From the NCBI RefSeq assembly GCF_013376105.1, contig NZ_JAAMFM010000006.1, positions 1 to 64,000 of the forward strand: a stretch of DNA of 64,000 bases, given 5' to 3'. Both the position numbers and the translations under genes were made by a program. This document shows positions 54,954 through 63,940 of this stretch, one piece after another. The first letter of the stretch is position 1, and each line of letters opens with the position of its first letter. The notes below the pieces were generated by a model. The model saw only the letters and a program-made list of their open reading frames with translations. It was not told where the DNA came from and did not search any database. The stretch is from Arthrobacter wenxiniae (lineage in GTDB: Bacteria > Actinomycetota > Actinomycetes > Actinomycetales > Micrococcaceae).

Positions 54954-54959
54954 GCCCCC

Positions 54960-54965
54960 ACAGTA
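54960..54965 (-). promoter_or_regulatory. Putative -10 box for leaderless small-protein gene
   Basis: On the minus strand TACTGT ends exactly 6 bases before the ATG. Confidence 0.45.
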
Positions 54966-55009
54966 GTCCGGGCCCGCCGGGGTGCACAGGGGCGCACGGG
55001 AACTTCGCC

Positions 55010-55043
55010 CCATTCTGGCAGGTGGCCCATTCTGGCAGGTGGC
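55010..55043. repeat. Tandem 17-bp repeat
   Basis: The unit ccattctggcaggtggc is repeated exactly at 55010-55026 and 55027-55043. Confidence 0.85.
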
Positions 55044-55321
55044 ACGGATCCGCGGCCTGGAACGGGGCATCGGCACCAGGGTGTGGGCGCCCGTGTCCCG
55101 GGCGATGAGGCCGGGGACTTTGACTGGAGGTCCGCCGCCCGCTCAGGCGCGCCACCGGTCAAGGGCCACGTCGGCCGCCGCCAGTCCGCTTCAGTCCGGA
55201 CCCGTCCGTCGAGGGCGGTCGCCCAGTGACGGTGCTTAACTCAGTGACGGCCCTTAATTCGGGGAATCGGCGCCAAAGGCCTGCAACATAGTTCAAATCG
55301 ACGGTCACAATCCGTAAAAAC

Positions 55322-55369
55322 ATGTCAAAATTCGGTTCCGGACTTGTTGCGCGCCGCCGCCCTGCGTAG
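55322..55369 (+). CDS. Short upstream ORF of the metF leader
   Basis: ATG at 55322 opens MSKFGSGLVARRRPA and ends at TAG. There is no Shine-Dalgarno; a cacaat hexamer (55306-55311) 10 bases upstream could be a -10 box. Directly after the stop the same frame reads Cys-Gly-Cys-Cys and stays open and Cys-rich to a TAA at 55520. The LVARR segment followed by clustered Cys recalls the cysteine-responsive attenuator peptides before sulphur genes in actinobacteria, but the TAG interrupts it. Confidence 0.35.
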   Translation: MSKFGSGLVARRRPA

Positions 55370-55398
55370 TGTGGGTGTTGCGTTAGTTTCCCAACGTG

Positions 55399-55454
55399 TG
55401 TCAGCGACCCTTCGACTTCGTCAAGGGTGTGGGTGCCCCCATGTGGGCCTGACA
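55399..55454 (+). promoter_or_regulatory. Three-stem structured element in the metF leader
   Basis: A closing stem tgtcag (55399-55404) / ctgaca (55449-55454) encloses a long hairpin acccttcgac-ttc-gtcaagggt (55407-55428) and a second hairpin gccc-ccatgt-gggc (55435-55448). This three-way-junction shape is 143 bases before the metF start. It may be a regulatory RNA element or partly a dispersed palindrome. Confidence 0.45.
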
Positions 55455-55596
55455 TTTGCTTGTCGGAACGCCGCGCCGGCCGCCTTCGGCGGTGCTGGTG
55501 CCGCGCGTCCGCCGCCACTTAAACGACAGCCCGTCCTGCCCCCCGGCTTTCTAGACGCCGCGCGGGGTTGGCCGACCCCTCGCCAAGGAACAGCAA

Positions 55597-56559
55597 ATGT
55601 CCCCACCCAGTCCCCATGGCGCGCCCCCTGGCGCCAGCGCACCGATCGCGCTTTCCTACGAACTTTTTCCGCCCCTCAACGCTACGGCTTCGGCGTCGCT
55701 GTGGGGCACCATCCGCGAGCTCGAGGCCACCAACCCCGACTATGTCTCCGTCACCTACGGGGCCAACGGCAGCAACCGGGACACCGCCGTCGAACTGCTC
55801 AACCGGCTCCTGACCGAAAGCACCCTGCGGCCGCTGGCCCACCTGACCTGCGTGGGCCACACGGCCGACGAGCTGGCCGGGATCATCTCCGAACTCCTGG
55901 ACCACGGCGTGCGCGGCATCCTGGCCCTGCGCGGCGACCTGCCCCAGGACCCCGCCGACGGCCCCAGGCCGGGATCGCTGAGGTACGCCCAGGACCTGAT
56001 CGAGCTGATCCGGAGCGTGGAGCAGCAACGGTCCGCGCTGCTGTGCGCCGGCAGGGTGGCCATCGGCGTCGCGGCCTACCCGGCCAAACACCCCGAGTCG
56101 CCCTCCATTGAGCACGATGTGGAGGTGCTCCTCGCCAAGCAGCGCTCGGGCGCCGACTTCGCCATCACCCAGGTGTTCTTCCATGCGGACCAGTACCGGG
56201 AGCTGGTGGTCCGGGCCCGCCGTGCCGGCGTCACCATCCCGGTCATCCCGGGTGTCATGCCGCTGACCAGCCTGCGCCGTGTCAGGCGCCTGGGCGAGCT
56301 GACCGGCGTCGAACCCGCCCCTGCGCTGCTGGACGCGCTGCGCCGGGCCGCCGACCCCGCAGACGGGCGGCGGATCGGCGTGTCCGCCACCGTGGACCTG
56401 GCCCGTGCGGCCCTTGACGCCGGCGCCCCCGGCATCCACCTGTACACCTTCAACGAACACGGCGCCGCCCTGGACGTGCTGGACAAGCTCCAGCTGCCGC
56501 GCCCGGCACGTCCCGCGCCGCTCCGGCGCACCGCCATCCCCGAACTTGTGCAGGCCTAG
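55597..56559 (+). CDS. metF: 5,10-methylenetetrahydrofolate reductase
   Basis: A 320-residue flavoenzyme that makes 5-methyl-THF, the methyl donor of MetE. The TIM-barrel motifs are in order: SYELFPP, PDYVSVTYGANGS, THLTC-type AHLTCVGHT, GILALRGD, AAYPAKHPES, ITQVFFHADQY and HLYTFNEHG. The ATG follows caaggaac. metE begins 55 bases after its stop, giving a functional methionine pair. Confidence 0.95.
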   Translation: MSPPSPHGAPPGASAPIALSYELFPPLNATASASLWGTIRELEATNPDYVSVTYGANGSNRDTAVELLNRLLTESTLRPLAHLTCVGHTADELAGIISELLDHGVRGILALRGDLPQDPADGPRPGSLRYAQDLIELIRSVEQQRSALLCAGRVAIGVAAYPAKHPESPSIEHDVEVLLAKQRSGADFAITQVFFHADQYRELVVRARRAGVTIPVIPGVMPLTSLRRVRRLGELTGVEPAPALLDALRRAADPADGRRIGVSATVDLARAALDAGAPGIHLYTFNEHGAALDVLDKLQLPRPARPAPLRRTAIPELVQA

Positions 56560-56614
56560 GAACCCCCCGGCCTGCTTTGACGTTGACCCACCGCCCAACC
56601 GTAAGGAAATTTCC

Positions 56615-58930
56615 ATGAGCAACACCCCCGCATTCCCCGCCGCCTCCCTCCTCGGCTACCCGCGCATCGGCCGCCGCCGCGAACTTAAGAAGGCCGTTGA
56701 AGCATTCTGGGCCGGCACGATCGACGAGGCCGCCCTGGACACCGCCGCCCAGGAAATCCAGCTCGCCACAGCCCGCCGGCTCTTTGACCTGGGCCTGACC
56801 GAGGCCGCGGCCATCCCCGGGACGTTCTCCTTCTACGACCAGGTCCTGGACGCCACCACCCACATCGGCGCGGCCCCGGCCCGGTTCGGCGAGCTGCGCA
56901 ATTCCGCCGGCGAACTGGACATCAACGCCTACTTCACGCTGGCCCGCGGCACCGTCGAACAGCAGCCGCTGGAAATGACCAAATGGTTCGACACCAACTA
57001 CCACTACCTGGTGCCGGAGATCGGCCCGGAGACCAACTTCGCCGTCACCTCCAACCGCATCGTGGAGCAGTTTGAACTGGCCAAGGCCAACGGGTTCACC
57101 ACCCGCCCGTACCTGGTGGGCCCTGTCACCTACCTCCTGCTGAGCAAGGCCTCCGACGACGCGCCGGCCGGTTTCTCCCCGCTGTCGCGCCTCGAGGACG
57201 TGCTGCCCGTCTATGCGGAGCTGCTCTCGCGCCTGGCCGCCGCAGGCGCCACCTGGGTGCAGCTGGACGAGCCCGCCCTCGTCGCGGACCAGGACGTTCC
57301 CGTCGCGGAAATCGAGGCCGCCGTGGCCCGCAGCTACGAGGTGCTCACCTCCGCCGCGCAGCGCCCGGCGGTCCTGGTCTCCACGCCCTACGGCGCCCTG
57401 GCGGAGCTGCTGCCCACGCTTGCCGCCACCGGTGTCGAGGCCCTCCACATCGACGCCTTCAAGGGTGCCGTCCCGTCCGCCGAGGAACTGGCCCTGCTGG
57501 CCGGCAAGACCGTGGTGGCGGGCGTGGTTGACGGGCACAACATCTGGCGCAACGACCTCGCCGAGTCCGCCGCCCGCCTGGACGCGCTGAAGGCCGCCGG
57601 CCTGGACGTGGCCGTCTCCACCTCCACCTCGACCCAACACGTCCCGCACGACGTGGACGAGGAAACGCAGCTTTCGGCGGAACTGCGCAGCTGGCTGGCG
57701 TTCGCCGACCAAAAGGTCGGCGAAGTGGTGACACTGGCCGCCTACGTGGGGGACCCGGCGTCGGCCGCCGGCGCCATTGCCGAGGCCTCCGCAGTCATCG
57801 CCTCCCGCGCGGCGGCAGCCGGTGTCAAACGCCCCGAGGTGCGTGCCCGCCTCGCGGCCCTGACCACCGCGGACTTCAACCGCTCCGACTACGCGGTGCG
57901 CGAGGCCGCGCAGGAGCAGTCCCTGCACCTGCCGCCCCTGCCCACCACCACGATTGGCTCCTTCCCCCAGACCAGCGAGATCCGCGGCGCGCGCGCCCGC
58001 GCCAACAAGGGCGCCATCACCGGCGAGGCCTACACGCAGTTGATGAAGGATGAGATCAAGCGCGTGGTGGACCTGCAGGAAGAGCTCGGCTTTGACGTGC
58101 TGGTGCATGGCGAGCCCGAGCGCAACGACATGGTCCAGTACTTTGCCGAAAACCTCGAAGGCTTTGACGTCACGGTGCACGGCTGGGTGCAGTCATACGG
58201 CAGCCGGTGCACGCGCCCGTCCATACTCTGGGGCGACGTCACCCGCGAGCAGGCCATCACCGTGGAGTGGGCGGCCTTTGCGCAGTCGCTGACGCAGAAG
58301 CCCATGAAGGGCATGCTGACGGGGCCGGTGACGATCCTGGCGTGGAGCTTTGTCCGCGACGACCAGCCGCTGGGCGAGACCGCCAACCAGGTGGCGCTGG
58401 CCCTGCGGGACGAGATCGCGGACCTGGAGGCCGCCGGGATCAAGGTCATCCAGGTGGACGAGCCCGCCCTGCGCGAGCTGCTGCCGCTGCGCCGCGCCGC
58501 CCAGCCCGCCTACCTGGACTGGTCCGTGAACTCCTTCCGCCTCGCCACGGCCGGCGCCGCCGACGGCACCCAGGTCCACACGCACCTGTGCTACTCCGAG
58601 TTCGGCGTGGTCATCGACGCCATTGACGGCCTGGACGCCGACGTCACCTCCATCGAGGCCGCCCGCTCCCGCATGGAGGTTGTCAACGACCTCGAAAGCC
58701 ACGGCTTCGGCCGCGGGGTGGGCCCGGGCGTGTACGACATCCACAGCCCCCGCGTCCCCGGCCAGGCCGAGGTCTCCGAACTGCTCGGCAAGGCCGTCAA
58801 GCACGTTCCCGCCCGCCAGCTCTGGGTCAACCCGGACTGCGGCCTGAAGACCCGCGGATACGCCGAGACCGAGGAGTCCCTGCGCAACCTGGTGGCCGCC
58901 ACCAAGGAAGTGCGCGCCCAGCTGGTGTAG
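56615..58930 (+). CDS. metE: Cobalamin-independent methionine synthase
   Basis: A 771-residue zinc enzyme that transfers a methyl group from methyl-THF triglutamate to homocysteine. The start LLGYPRIGRRRELKKAVEAFW is typical. Zinc ligands align with H657 and C659 (HTHLCYSEF), E681 (TSIEAAR) and C742 (NPDCGLKTR). The N-terminal half is the degenerate duplicate barrel. The ribosome binding site is taaggaaat. No cobalamin riboswitch is seen upstream, unlike many metE genes of this phylum. Confidence 0.97.
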   Translation: MSNTPAFPAASLLGYPRIGRRRELKKAVEAFWAGTIDEAALDTAAQEIQLATARRLFDLGLTEAAAIPGTFSFYDQVLDATTHIGAAPARFGELRNSAGELDINAYFTLARGTVEQQPLEMTKWFDTNYHYLVPEIGPETNFAVTSNRIVEQFELAKANGFTTRPYLVGPVTYLLLSKASDDAPAGFSPLSRLEDVLPVYAELLSRLAAAGATWVQLDEPALVADQDVPVAEIEAAVARSYEVLTSAAQRPAVLVSTPYGALAELLPTLAATGVEALHIDAFKGAVPSAEELALLAGKTVVAGVVDGHNIWRNDLAESAARLDALKAAGLDVAVSTSTSTQHVPHDVDEETQLSAELRSWLAFADQKVGEVVTLAAYVGDPASAAGAIAEASAVIASRAAAAGVKRPEVRARLAALTTADFNRSDYAVREAAQEQSLHLPPLPTTTIGSFPQTSEIRGARARANKGAITGEAYTQLMKDEIKRVVDLQEELGFDVLVHGEPERNDMVQYFAENLEGFDVTVHGWVQSYGSRCTRPSILWGDVTREQAITVEWAAFAQSLTQKPMKGMLTGPVTILAWSFVRDDQPLGETANQVALALRDEIADLEAAGIKVIQVDEPALRELLPLRRAAQPAYLDWSVNSFRLATAGAADGTQVHTHLCYSEFGVVIDAIDGLDADVTSIEAARSRMEVVNDLESHGFGRGVGPGVYDIHSPRVPGQAEVSELLGKAVKHVPARQLWVNPDCGLKTRGYAETEESLRNLVAATKEVRAQLV

Positions 58931-58978
58931 CGTCCGGGCCTTTGGCCTTGGGCCCTGGGGCCTTGGGTCCTTTGCCTG

Positions 58979-59034
58979 AAGTGCGACGGCGGTCCCCGCC
59001 CCTCCCGCGGGAGGCGGGGACCGCCGTCGCACTT
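58979..59034 (+). terminator. Terminator of metFE
   Basis: A stem of about 26 bp starting aagtgcgacggcggtcc, with a 2-base bulge, closes on a tiny loop. It is one of the strongest hairpins in the window. Before it (58937-58975) is a simple repeat of ccttgggcc-like units. Confidence 0.85.
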
Positions 59035-59215
59035 TAAGCCGACCCAGCTGTACCTGGCAGTCTCCCCTCCACAGGCCGTGCCGCGGTGCTGGAAGTGCAC
59101 ATTGTGGGCAATGGGGCTTTTGGCGCCGTTCCGGGAACGCAAGGATGGAAGAAAGGCGCGGGACTGCCGCAGGGGCGTCCCGGTTCCGGCAAGGTGCGGG
59201 GAGGAGGTGCGGCAG

Positions 59216-60802
59216 GTGGAGATGCCCGAGTGGTTGCAGGAAGGCGCCGACGCTGCTGGCGCCTCCGTGGAAGGCTCCGCCGCTGGCGTGGTTGAGCAGG
59301 CACGCTTCTTCGTTGCCGGCGTGGCGGACGGACTGGATGTGCGGCTGCTGGAACTGGCTGACAGGCAATTCGCCGACACAGTTGAATTGGCCTCCGGGGC
59401 ACGCACGGGGGAGCCCGTCCCTGTTGACGGACGGGTCCGTGGGTTCGTCGAGGCTGCGGGACCGGTGCTCATTGACGCGATTCGCGAGCTGGAGAACGTC
59501 AAGAACGCCGCCTGCGCCGCCCAGGCCAAGGCCGAGGTGCTGTTCGAGGTCATCGAGCGGACACGCCAGGTCCAGGCAGGCGTCGGCGCGAGCGCGCTGG
59601 GGAGGGGGACGGTTCTGGCAGTGGCGTTCGCGCGCCGGGAATCGCAGTGGATGGCCAGCCGGCACATGGCCTCGGCCGCCCGGATCGTCCGTGAAATGCC
59701 GCGGACCCTTGAGGCGTGTTCGAACGGCATTCTCTCGGAGCGCCGGGCAGCGATCATTGTATCGGGCACTGACTATCTCACGCGGGAACAGCGCGGGGAC
59801 GTGGACCAGGCGATTGCCGGGGACCCCGACACGCTGGAAGTCCTGGGGGACAAGGAACTCGACGCAGCGGTCAAGCAGATGGCCTACGCGTTTGACCGGG
59901 AAGCCTTCACCAAGCGCCTGCGCAAGGCGGAATCCGAGCGCCATGTGAATCTGAAGCCCGTGGCGGACGGCATGGCTGAACTGAAGGCGCTGCTGCCGCT
60001 CAAGCACGGCGTGGCCGTGCTCAAGACACTGACGGCTGTGGCCGAGTCCGCCCGGAATGCCGGGGACAAACGCACCAAGGGGCAGTTGATGGCGGACGTG
60101 CTGACGCACCGGCTGTGCCGGCACCTCCCGTGTGACGGCGAAGCTCAGGCAGGTCCGGCGGACCAGCGTGATCCCGCAGGGCAGGCTGCCGCCGTCGCGA
60201 ACAGTGACTGCCTCACGGCCGGATCCGCAGACATCCACCTCGACCTGATCATGACGGACAGGGCGCTGTTTGACGGAGCCGCCGATCCCGCCGTCCTCAC
60301 CGGCTACAGCCCCATTCCCGGCCCGGCCGGGCGGGAGCTGGTCTTGAACAGTGCGGGGCAGGCCCAGGTGTGGCTGAGGCGCCTCTATACGCACCCCGAA
60401 GCCAACGCCCTCATGTCCATGGATTCCAGAAGCAGGCTCTTTCCCGACACCATGAAGCGCTTCCTCTTCGACCAGGACCAGATCTGCGCCAACCCATGGT
60501 GCGGGGCACCCATCAGGGACTACGACCACATCAAGTCGTTCACGGCGGGAGGACCCACCGCAGTCTCCAACGGGCAAGGGCTTTGCCAGGGCTGCAACCT
60601 GGCCAAGGAAGCGCCAGGGTGGGAAAGCGTGGCTGCCGCCGGCCCGGACGGCCGCCCCATAACCCTGGTCAGGACCCCCACGGGGCACAGCTACAGCTCG
60701 ACCCGGCCGGTCCTGCCGGGCAGGACTCGGCCGCGGGGCAGTCCGCGGCGCACTCCCCCCGGTCTGACTGATCCCCAGGCTGAGGGGCCAAGACCCGGGT
60801 AG
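59216..60802 (+). CDS. DUF222 domain protein with HNH endonuclease motif
   Basis: A 528-residue protein typical of actinobacterial multi-copy DUF222/13E12-type families. The helical DUF222 region covers about residues 60-340. The C-terminal HNH motif is CANPWCGAPIRDYDHIKSF...NGQGLCQGCN, with all zinc/metal residues present, then a Pro/Arg-rich tail. Its role is unknown; an intact nuclease site suggests activity on DNA. The GTG at 59216 is chosen because aggagg lies exactly 8 bases upstream; the longer frame to 59078 is Arg/Cys-rich and unlikely. Confidence 0.85.
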   Translation: MEMPEWLQEGADAAGASVEGSAAGVVEQARFFVAGVADGLDVRLLELADRQFADTVELASGARTGEPVPVDGRVRGFVEAAGPVLIDAIRELENVKNAACAAQAKAEVLFEVIERTRQVQAGVGASALGRGTVLAVAFARRESQWMASRHMASAARIVREMPRTLEACSNGILSERRAAIIVSGTDYLTREQRGDVDQAIAGDPDTLEVLGDKELDAAVKQMAYAFDREAFTKRLRKAESERHVNLKPVADGMAELKALLPLKHGVAVLKTLTAVAESARNAGDKRTKGQLMADVLTHRLCRHLPCDGEAQAGPADQRDPAGQAAAVANSDCLTAGSADIHLDLIMTDRALFDGAADPAVLTGYSPIPGPAGRELVLNSAGQAQVWLRRLYTHPEANALMSMDSRSRLFPDTMKRFLFDQDQICANPWCGAPIRDYDHIKSFTAGGPTAVSNGQGLCQGCNLAKEAPGWESVAAAGPDGRPITLVRTPTGHSYSSTRPVLPGRTRPRGSPRRTPPGLTDPQAEGPRPG

Positions 60803-60805
60803 ATT
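60800..60805 (+). promoter_or_regulatory. Putative -10 box for leaderless aldehyde dehydrogenase gene
   Basis: TAGATT ends exactly 6 bases before the ATG at 60812 (spacer gagacc) and overlaps the stop codon of the HNH gene. Confidence 0.5.
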
Positions 60806-60811
60806 GAGACC

Positions 60812-62371
60812 ATGAGCACAGAGGAGTCGCGGGCCGACGACGTTGACGAAACCGCAGCCGATGGAGCCGGTGTTGGACCGGAAACTGTTGAATCCGCGAC
60901 TGCCGGCCGGACGGTCGTCGACCCGGCTGGCGTGGACACGCCGGCGGCCCGGCCACCGGGGTCCGTCGGGTCCTTGGTGGCGGCCGCCCGGGCCGTCTTC
61001 GACTCCGGCGTGACCCGGCCGGTGGCGTGGCGGAGGGACAGGCTCAAGGCCATGAACCGGATGCTTCTGGAGCACCGCGGCGACTTCACGGCCGCACTCG
61101 CAGCGGACCTCGGCAAGCACCCTTCCGAATCCTGGCTGACGGAGCTCGGCTTCCTGGCCTCCGAGATCACCCACACCATCAAGCACCTGGACCAATGGCT
61201 CGCCCCGCGCAGGGCTGACGTCCCGCTGGCACTCCAGCCGGCCAAGGCGCACACCATCCTGGAGCCACTGGGCGTCGTGCTCGTCATTGCCCCCTGGAAC
61301 TACCCGATCCAGCTGGTCCTGGCCCCTGTCATTGGGGCACTCGCAGCCGGCAACACGGTGGTGGCCAAACCAAGCGAAATGGCACCGGCCTGCGCCGCGG
61401 CGCTGGCCCGGTGGATTCCCGTCTACCTGGGCGGAGCCGTCACGGTGGTGGAGGGCGGGGTCCCGGAAACCAGTGCCCTGTTGGAGGAACGGTTCGATCA
61501 CATCTTTTACACCGGCAACGGGCGTGTGGGCTCGATTGTCATGGCCGCAGCAGCCAGGCAGCTCACGCCGGTCACGCTGGAGCTGGGCGGCAAGTCGCCG
61601 GTGTACATCGACGACACGGTTGACATGAAGGCCGCAGCGGCGCGCATTGCCTGGGGGAAGTTCATGAATGCGGGGCAGACCTGCGTGGCGCCGGACTATG
61701 TCCTGGGGACGGCAAGCGCACTGTTCAACCTGGCGGCGGAACTGCCGCAGGCCATCCGCGCCATGTATGGCGGGGCACCCTCCAGAAGTGGTGCCTACGG
61801 GCACATGGTCAGCGACGCCGCGTTTGGCCGAGTTGCCGCCATGCTGGACCATGACCTGCGGCAGGACGGCACCAGGATGGTCACAGGCGGCCGCAGCGAT
61901 CCTGCCACGCGCTACATCGAGCCCACGGTCCTCCATGTGGAGGCAGGGGCGGTGCTGATGGAGGAAGAGATCTTTGGGCCCGTACTGCCGCTCGTAACCG
62001 TCGAGTCGGCGGCAGACGCCGTCAGGTTCGTCAATGCGCGGGACAAGCCGTTGTCGCTGTACGTGTTCAGCGAGGACCGTGGTGTGCGGAAGGCATTTAC
62101 GGAACAGACGTCGTCGGGCGCACTGAACTTCGGGGTGCCGGCGGCCCACCTGTCGGTTCCGGGACTGCCCTTCGGCGGGGTCGGCGGGAGCGGCATGGGC
62201 GCCTACCACGGGCAGCATTCCGTGGAGACGTTCTCCCACAGGAAGGCCGTGCTTGACAAGCCCCTGGCCCCGGACACCCTAGGCCTGATCTATCCGCCGT
62301 TCGGTGCCCTGAAGCGGCAGGTCATCAAGCGCTTCGTGGCGCCGGCCGGGAGGAGATTCGGAAAGAACTAG
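60812..62371 (+). CDS. NAD(P)-dependent aldehyde dehydrogenase, class 3 type
   Basis: A 519-residue oxidoreductase turning an aldehyde into the acid. APWNYPIQLVLAP, the general base E257 in LELGGKSP and nucleophile C291 in NAGQTCVAPDYVL are all present. The short form without the oligomerisation extension and the C-terminal FSHRKAVLDKP resemble the ALDH3/coniferyl-aldehyde group. About 45 acidic residues precede the fold. Its substrate is unknown. Confidence 0.92.
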   Translation: MSTEESRADDVDETAADGAGVGPETVESATAGRTVVDPAGVDTPAARPPGSVGSLVAAARAVFDSGVTRPVAWRRDRLKAMNRMLLEHRGDFTAALAADLGKHPSESWLTELGFLASEITHTIKHLDQWLAPRRADVPLALQPAKAHTILEPLGVVLVIAPWNYPIQLVLAPVIGALAAGNTVVAKPSEMAPACAAALARWIPVYLGGAVTVVEGGVPETSALLEERFDHIFYTGNGRVGSIVMAAAARQLTPVTLELGGKSPVYIDDTVDMKAAAARIAWGKFMNAGQTCVAPDYVLGTASALFNLAAELPQAIRAMYGGAPSRSGAYGHMVSDAAFGRVAAMLDHDLRQDGTRMVTGGRSDPATRYIEPTVLHVEAGAVLMEEEIFGPVLPLVTVESAADAVRFVNARDKPLSLYVFSEDRGVRKAFTEQTSSGALNFGVPAAHLSVPGLPFGGVGGSGMGAYHGQHSVETFSHRKAVLDKPLAPDTLGLIYPPFGALKRQVIKRFVAPAGRRFGKN

Positions 62372-62519
62372 CACCCGCCGCGGCCAAGCGGCCCACAACG
62401 GGCGGCAAAGGTGATGTCGTCGACGATCGTGGTCCCGGCACCGGCTGATTCAACGGTGCCCACGAACCGGCGGGGGTGCCCTGCATCCTGGACCAAAGAC
62501 GTCATGCGGAGGCGGACAC

Positions 62520-63452
62520 TCATGCCGGCGGGTCCAGGGAGCTGGTGCGTGTCAGTTCGCCCAGGATGCCGGCCAGCCTGTCCATGAACACTTCCGTCCT
62601 GGCCGTTCCCCTGTCGTTGATCAGCAGGGCGAAAATGTTCCGGGCCAGCCTGATTTCCGGCACGTCAAGGACCACCACGTCGTTCGGGCGGCGGGCCAGT
62701 GCGAGTTCCGGGACCAGCGCCGCGCCAAGGCCCACCGAGGCCAACTGCAGGCTGGCGTTGAAGTCGTCGCTGTAGGCTGCAACGCGCGGGTGCAGGTTGC
62801 AGCTGGCGAACAGCCGCTCGATCACCGTGGCATCGCTGGTGCCGGGGTGGTGCATGATCCAGGGCATGTCCGACAACTGGGCGGCCGCGACTTTGGCGCC
62901 GGGCCGGATACCCCAGGCCTTGGGCAGCACGACCCGGAAATTGTCGTCGCCCACCCACTGGCGGTTGAGCGTGTGCGGCCACGCCAGTCCTGCCTGGCCC
63001 ACCTGGTAGACGAGTGCCACGTCCAGGTCCCCGCCGATGCGCAGCCCGGAAATGGTCTGCTGCGGCTCGCCGACCGAGACGTGGAGGTTGATGCCGAGAC
63101 CTGGCCAGTCGGGGCTGCGCAGCAGGCGGGGGAGCACATAGGTTGCCAGCGACGGGAAGATGCCCAGCCGCACCTCCTGTCCAGTGCCTTGCTCCGTCCG
63201 GGAGCTCGCGGCAAGCAGGGCATCGATGTCCGTGAGTACCTTGGAGGCGTGACGGCTCATCACCAACGCGGCTTCGGTGGGCGTGATGCTGCGGGCCGTG
63301 CGCTGGAAGAGCGTCACGCCGGAGTCGCGCTCCAGGGCGGACATTTGCTGTGATACGGCCGACGCCGTGTACCCCAGTGCGGCGGCGGCCGCGGCAAAAG
63401 AACCGCGGCGCACCACCTCCAACAGGGTTTTCAGGTGGATCGGGTTGATCAC
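62520..63452 (-). CDS. LysR family transcriptional regulator
   Basis: A 310-residue LysR regulator. The N-terminal winged helix-turn-helix (IHLKTLLEVVRRGSFAAAAAALGYTASAVSQQMSALERD) is followed by a linker helix and a periplasmic-binding-like effector domain (VRLGIFPSLATYVLP...). The GTG at 63450-63452 is set by aaaaggag; the longer upstream frame is not conserved. It is convergent with the aldehyde dehydrogenase gene, which may or may not be its target; most LysR targets are divergent, and here the divergent gene is nrdH, 488 bases away. Confidence 0.9.
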   Translation of the reverse strand: MINPIHLKTLLEVVRRGSFAAAAAALGYTASAVSQQMSALERDSGVTLFQRTARSITPTEAALVMSRHASKVLTDIDALLAASSRTEQGTGQEVRLGIFPSLATYVLPRLLRSPDWPGLGINLHVSVGEPQQTISGLRIGGDLDVALVYQVGQAGLAWPHTLNRQWVGDDNFRVVLPKAWGIRPGAKVAAAQLSDMPWIMHHPGTSDATVIERLFASCNLHPRVAAYSDDFNASLQLASVGLGAALVPELALARRPNDVVVLDVPEIRLARNIFALLINDRGTARTEVFMDRLAGILGELTRTSSLDPPA

Positions 63453-63940
63453 TCCGTGCTCCTTTTCTCGCCGCTCATGTGCCCAAGGCGCCTCTTTCAC
63501 CGCTTTGGCCTGTCCTGCAAGCATAGGTGCGCGGGCGCTGGCGGGCAGGGGACCGAAACGCACCTTGCCGGCCGCCCTCGACACGGCGGTTGCGACACGC
63601 CGGGACTGCACGACACGCCGCCTTGAATTAAGTGTGGAACTACCCCACAGCCTGTGGACAGAGGCGGAATAAACGTTGGATTCCTGCGCTTTTAAGCCGC
63701 CGGGGCTGTGGACTACCGGTGCATAAAATGACATACTTGTAATACATCATCTTGGGGTCGTTTCCGGGAGCGTGCACTACATGTAGTATCGAGTACAGCA
63801 ATTCAAGCAGTTCGGAACGTCATCCGAAACGCTGGCGAGGCCCCAGGCAACAGCTGTCAGGCCCCACCGACAGCGAGCGCGCCGTCCGCGGGACGCAAGT
63901 GCCAATTCCACACCGTTTTTATGAGAAGGGGATCTCAATC
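63453..63940. other. Intergenic region between lysR-type gene and nrdH
   Basis: 488 bases without a gene. It contains two NrdR-box-like sites (63731-63748 and 63774-63791) and a leader of about 150 bases before nrdH that holds a ctgtc-aggccccacc-gacag hairpin. Confidence 0.6.
63731..63791 (+). promoter_or_regulatory. Paired NrdR-box-like sites
   Basis: The site gcactacatgtagtatc (63774-63790) contains a perfect ctacatgtag palindrome and matches the actinobacterial NrdR box type acactacatntagtg. A weaker copy catacttgtaatacatc (63732-63748) shares 8 of 10 core bases, 44 bases upstream (about four helical turns). NrdR represses ribonucleotide reductase genes, and nrdH follows. Confidence 0.65.

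Larger units (their letters stand above)
54966..55596. other. Long intergenic region upstream of metF
   Basis: About 630 bases without a firm gene. It contains a tandem 17-base repeat (55010-55043), a 15-codon leaderless-looking ORF (55322-55369) followed in frame by Cys-rich codons, a three-stem structured element (55399-55454) and GC-rich hairpins (55475-55505). No standard SAM, cobalamin or SAH riboswitch core was found. Confidence 0.6.

Noticed and set aside
55344-56111. A 255-codon frame through the metF leader into metF
   Set aside because: It is out of frame with metF, whose motifs are complete, and its composition is typical of GC-rich shadow frames.
58193-62239. A 1348-codon open frame on the minus strand
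   Set aside because: It lies antisense to metE, the HNH gene and the aldehyde dehydrogenase, all with complete catalytic motifs. High GC removes stop codons in the opposite strand. Its translation shows no domain and no start signal.
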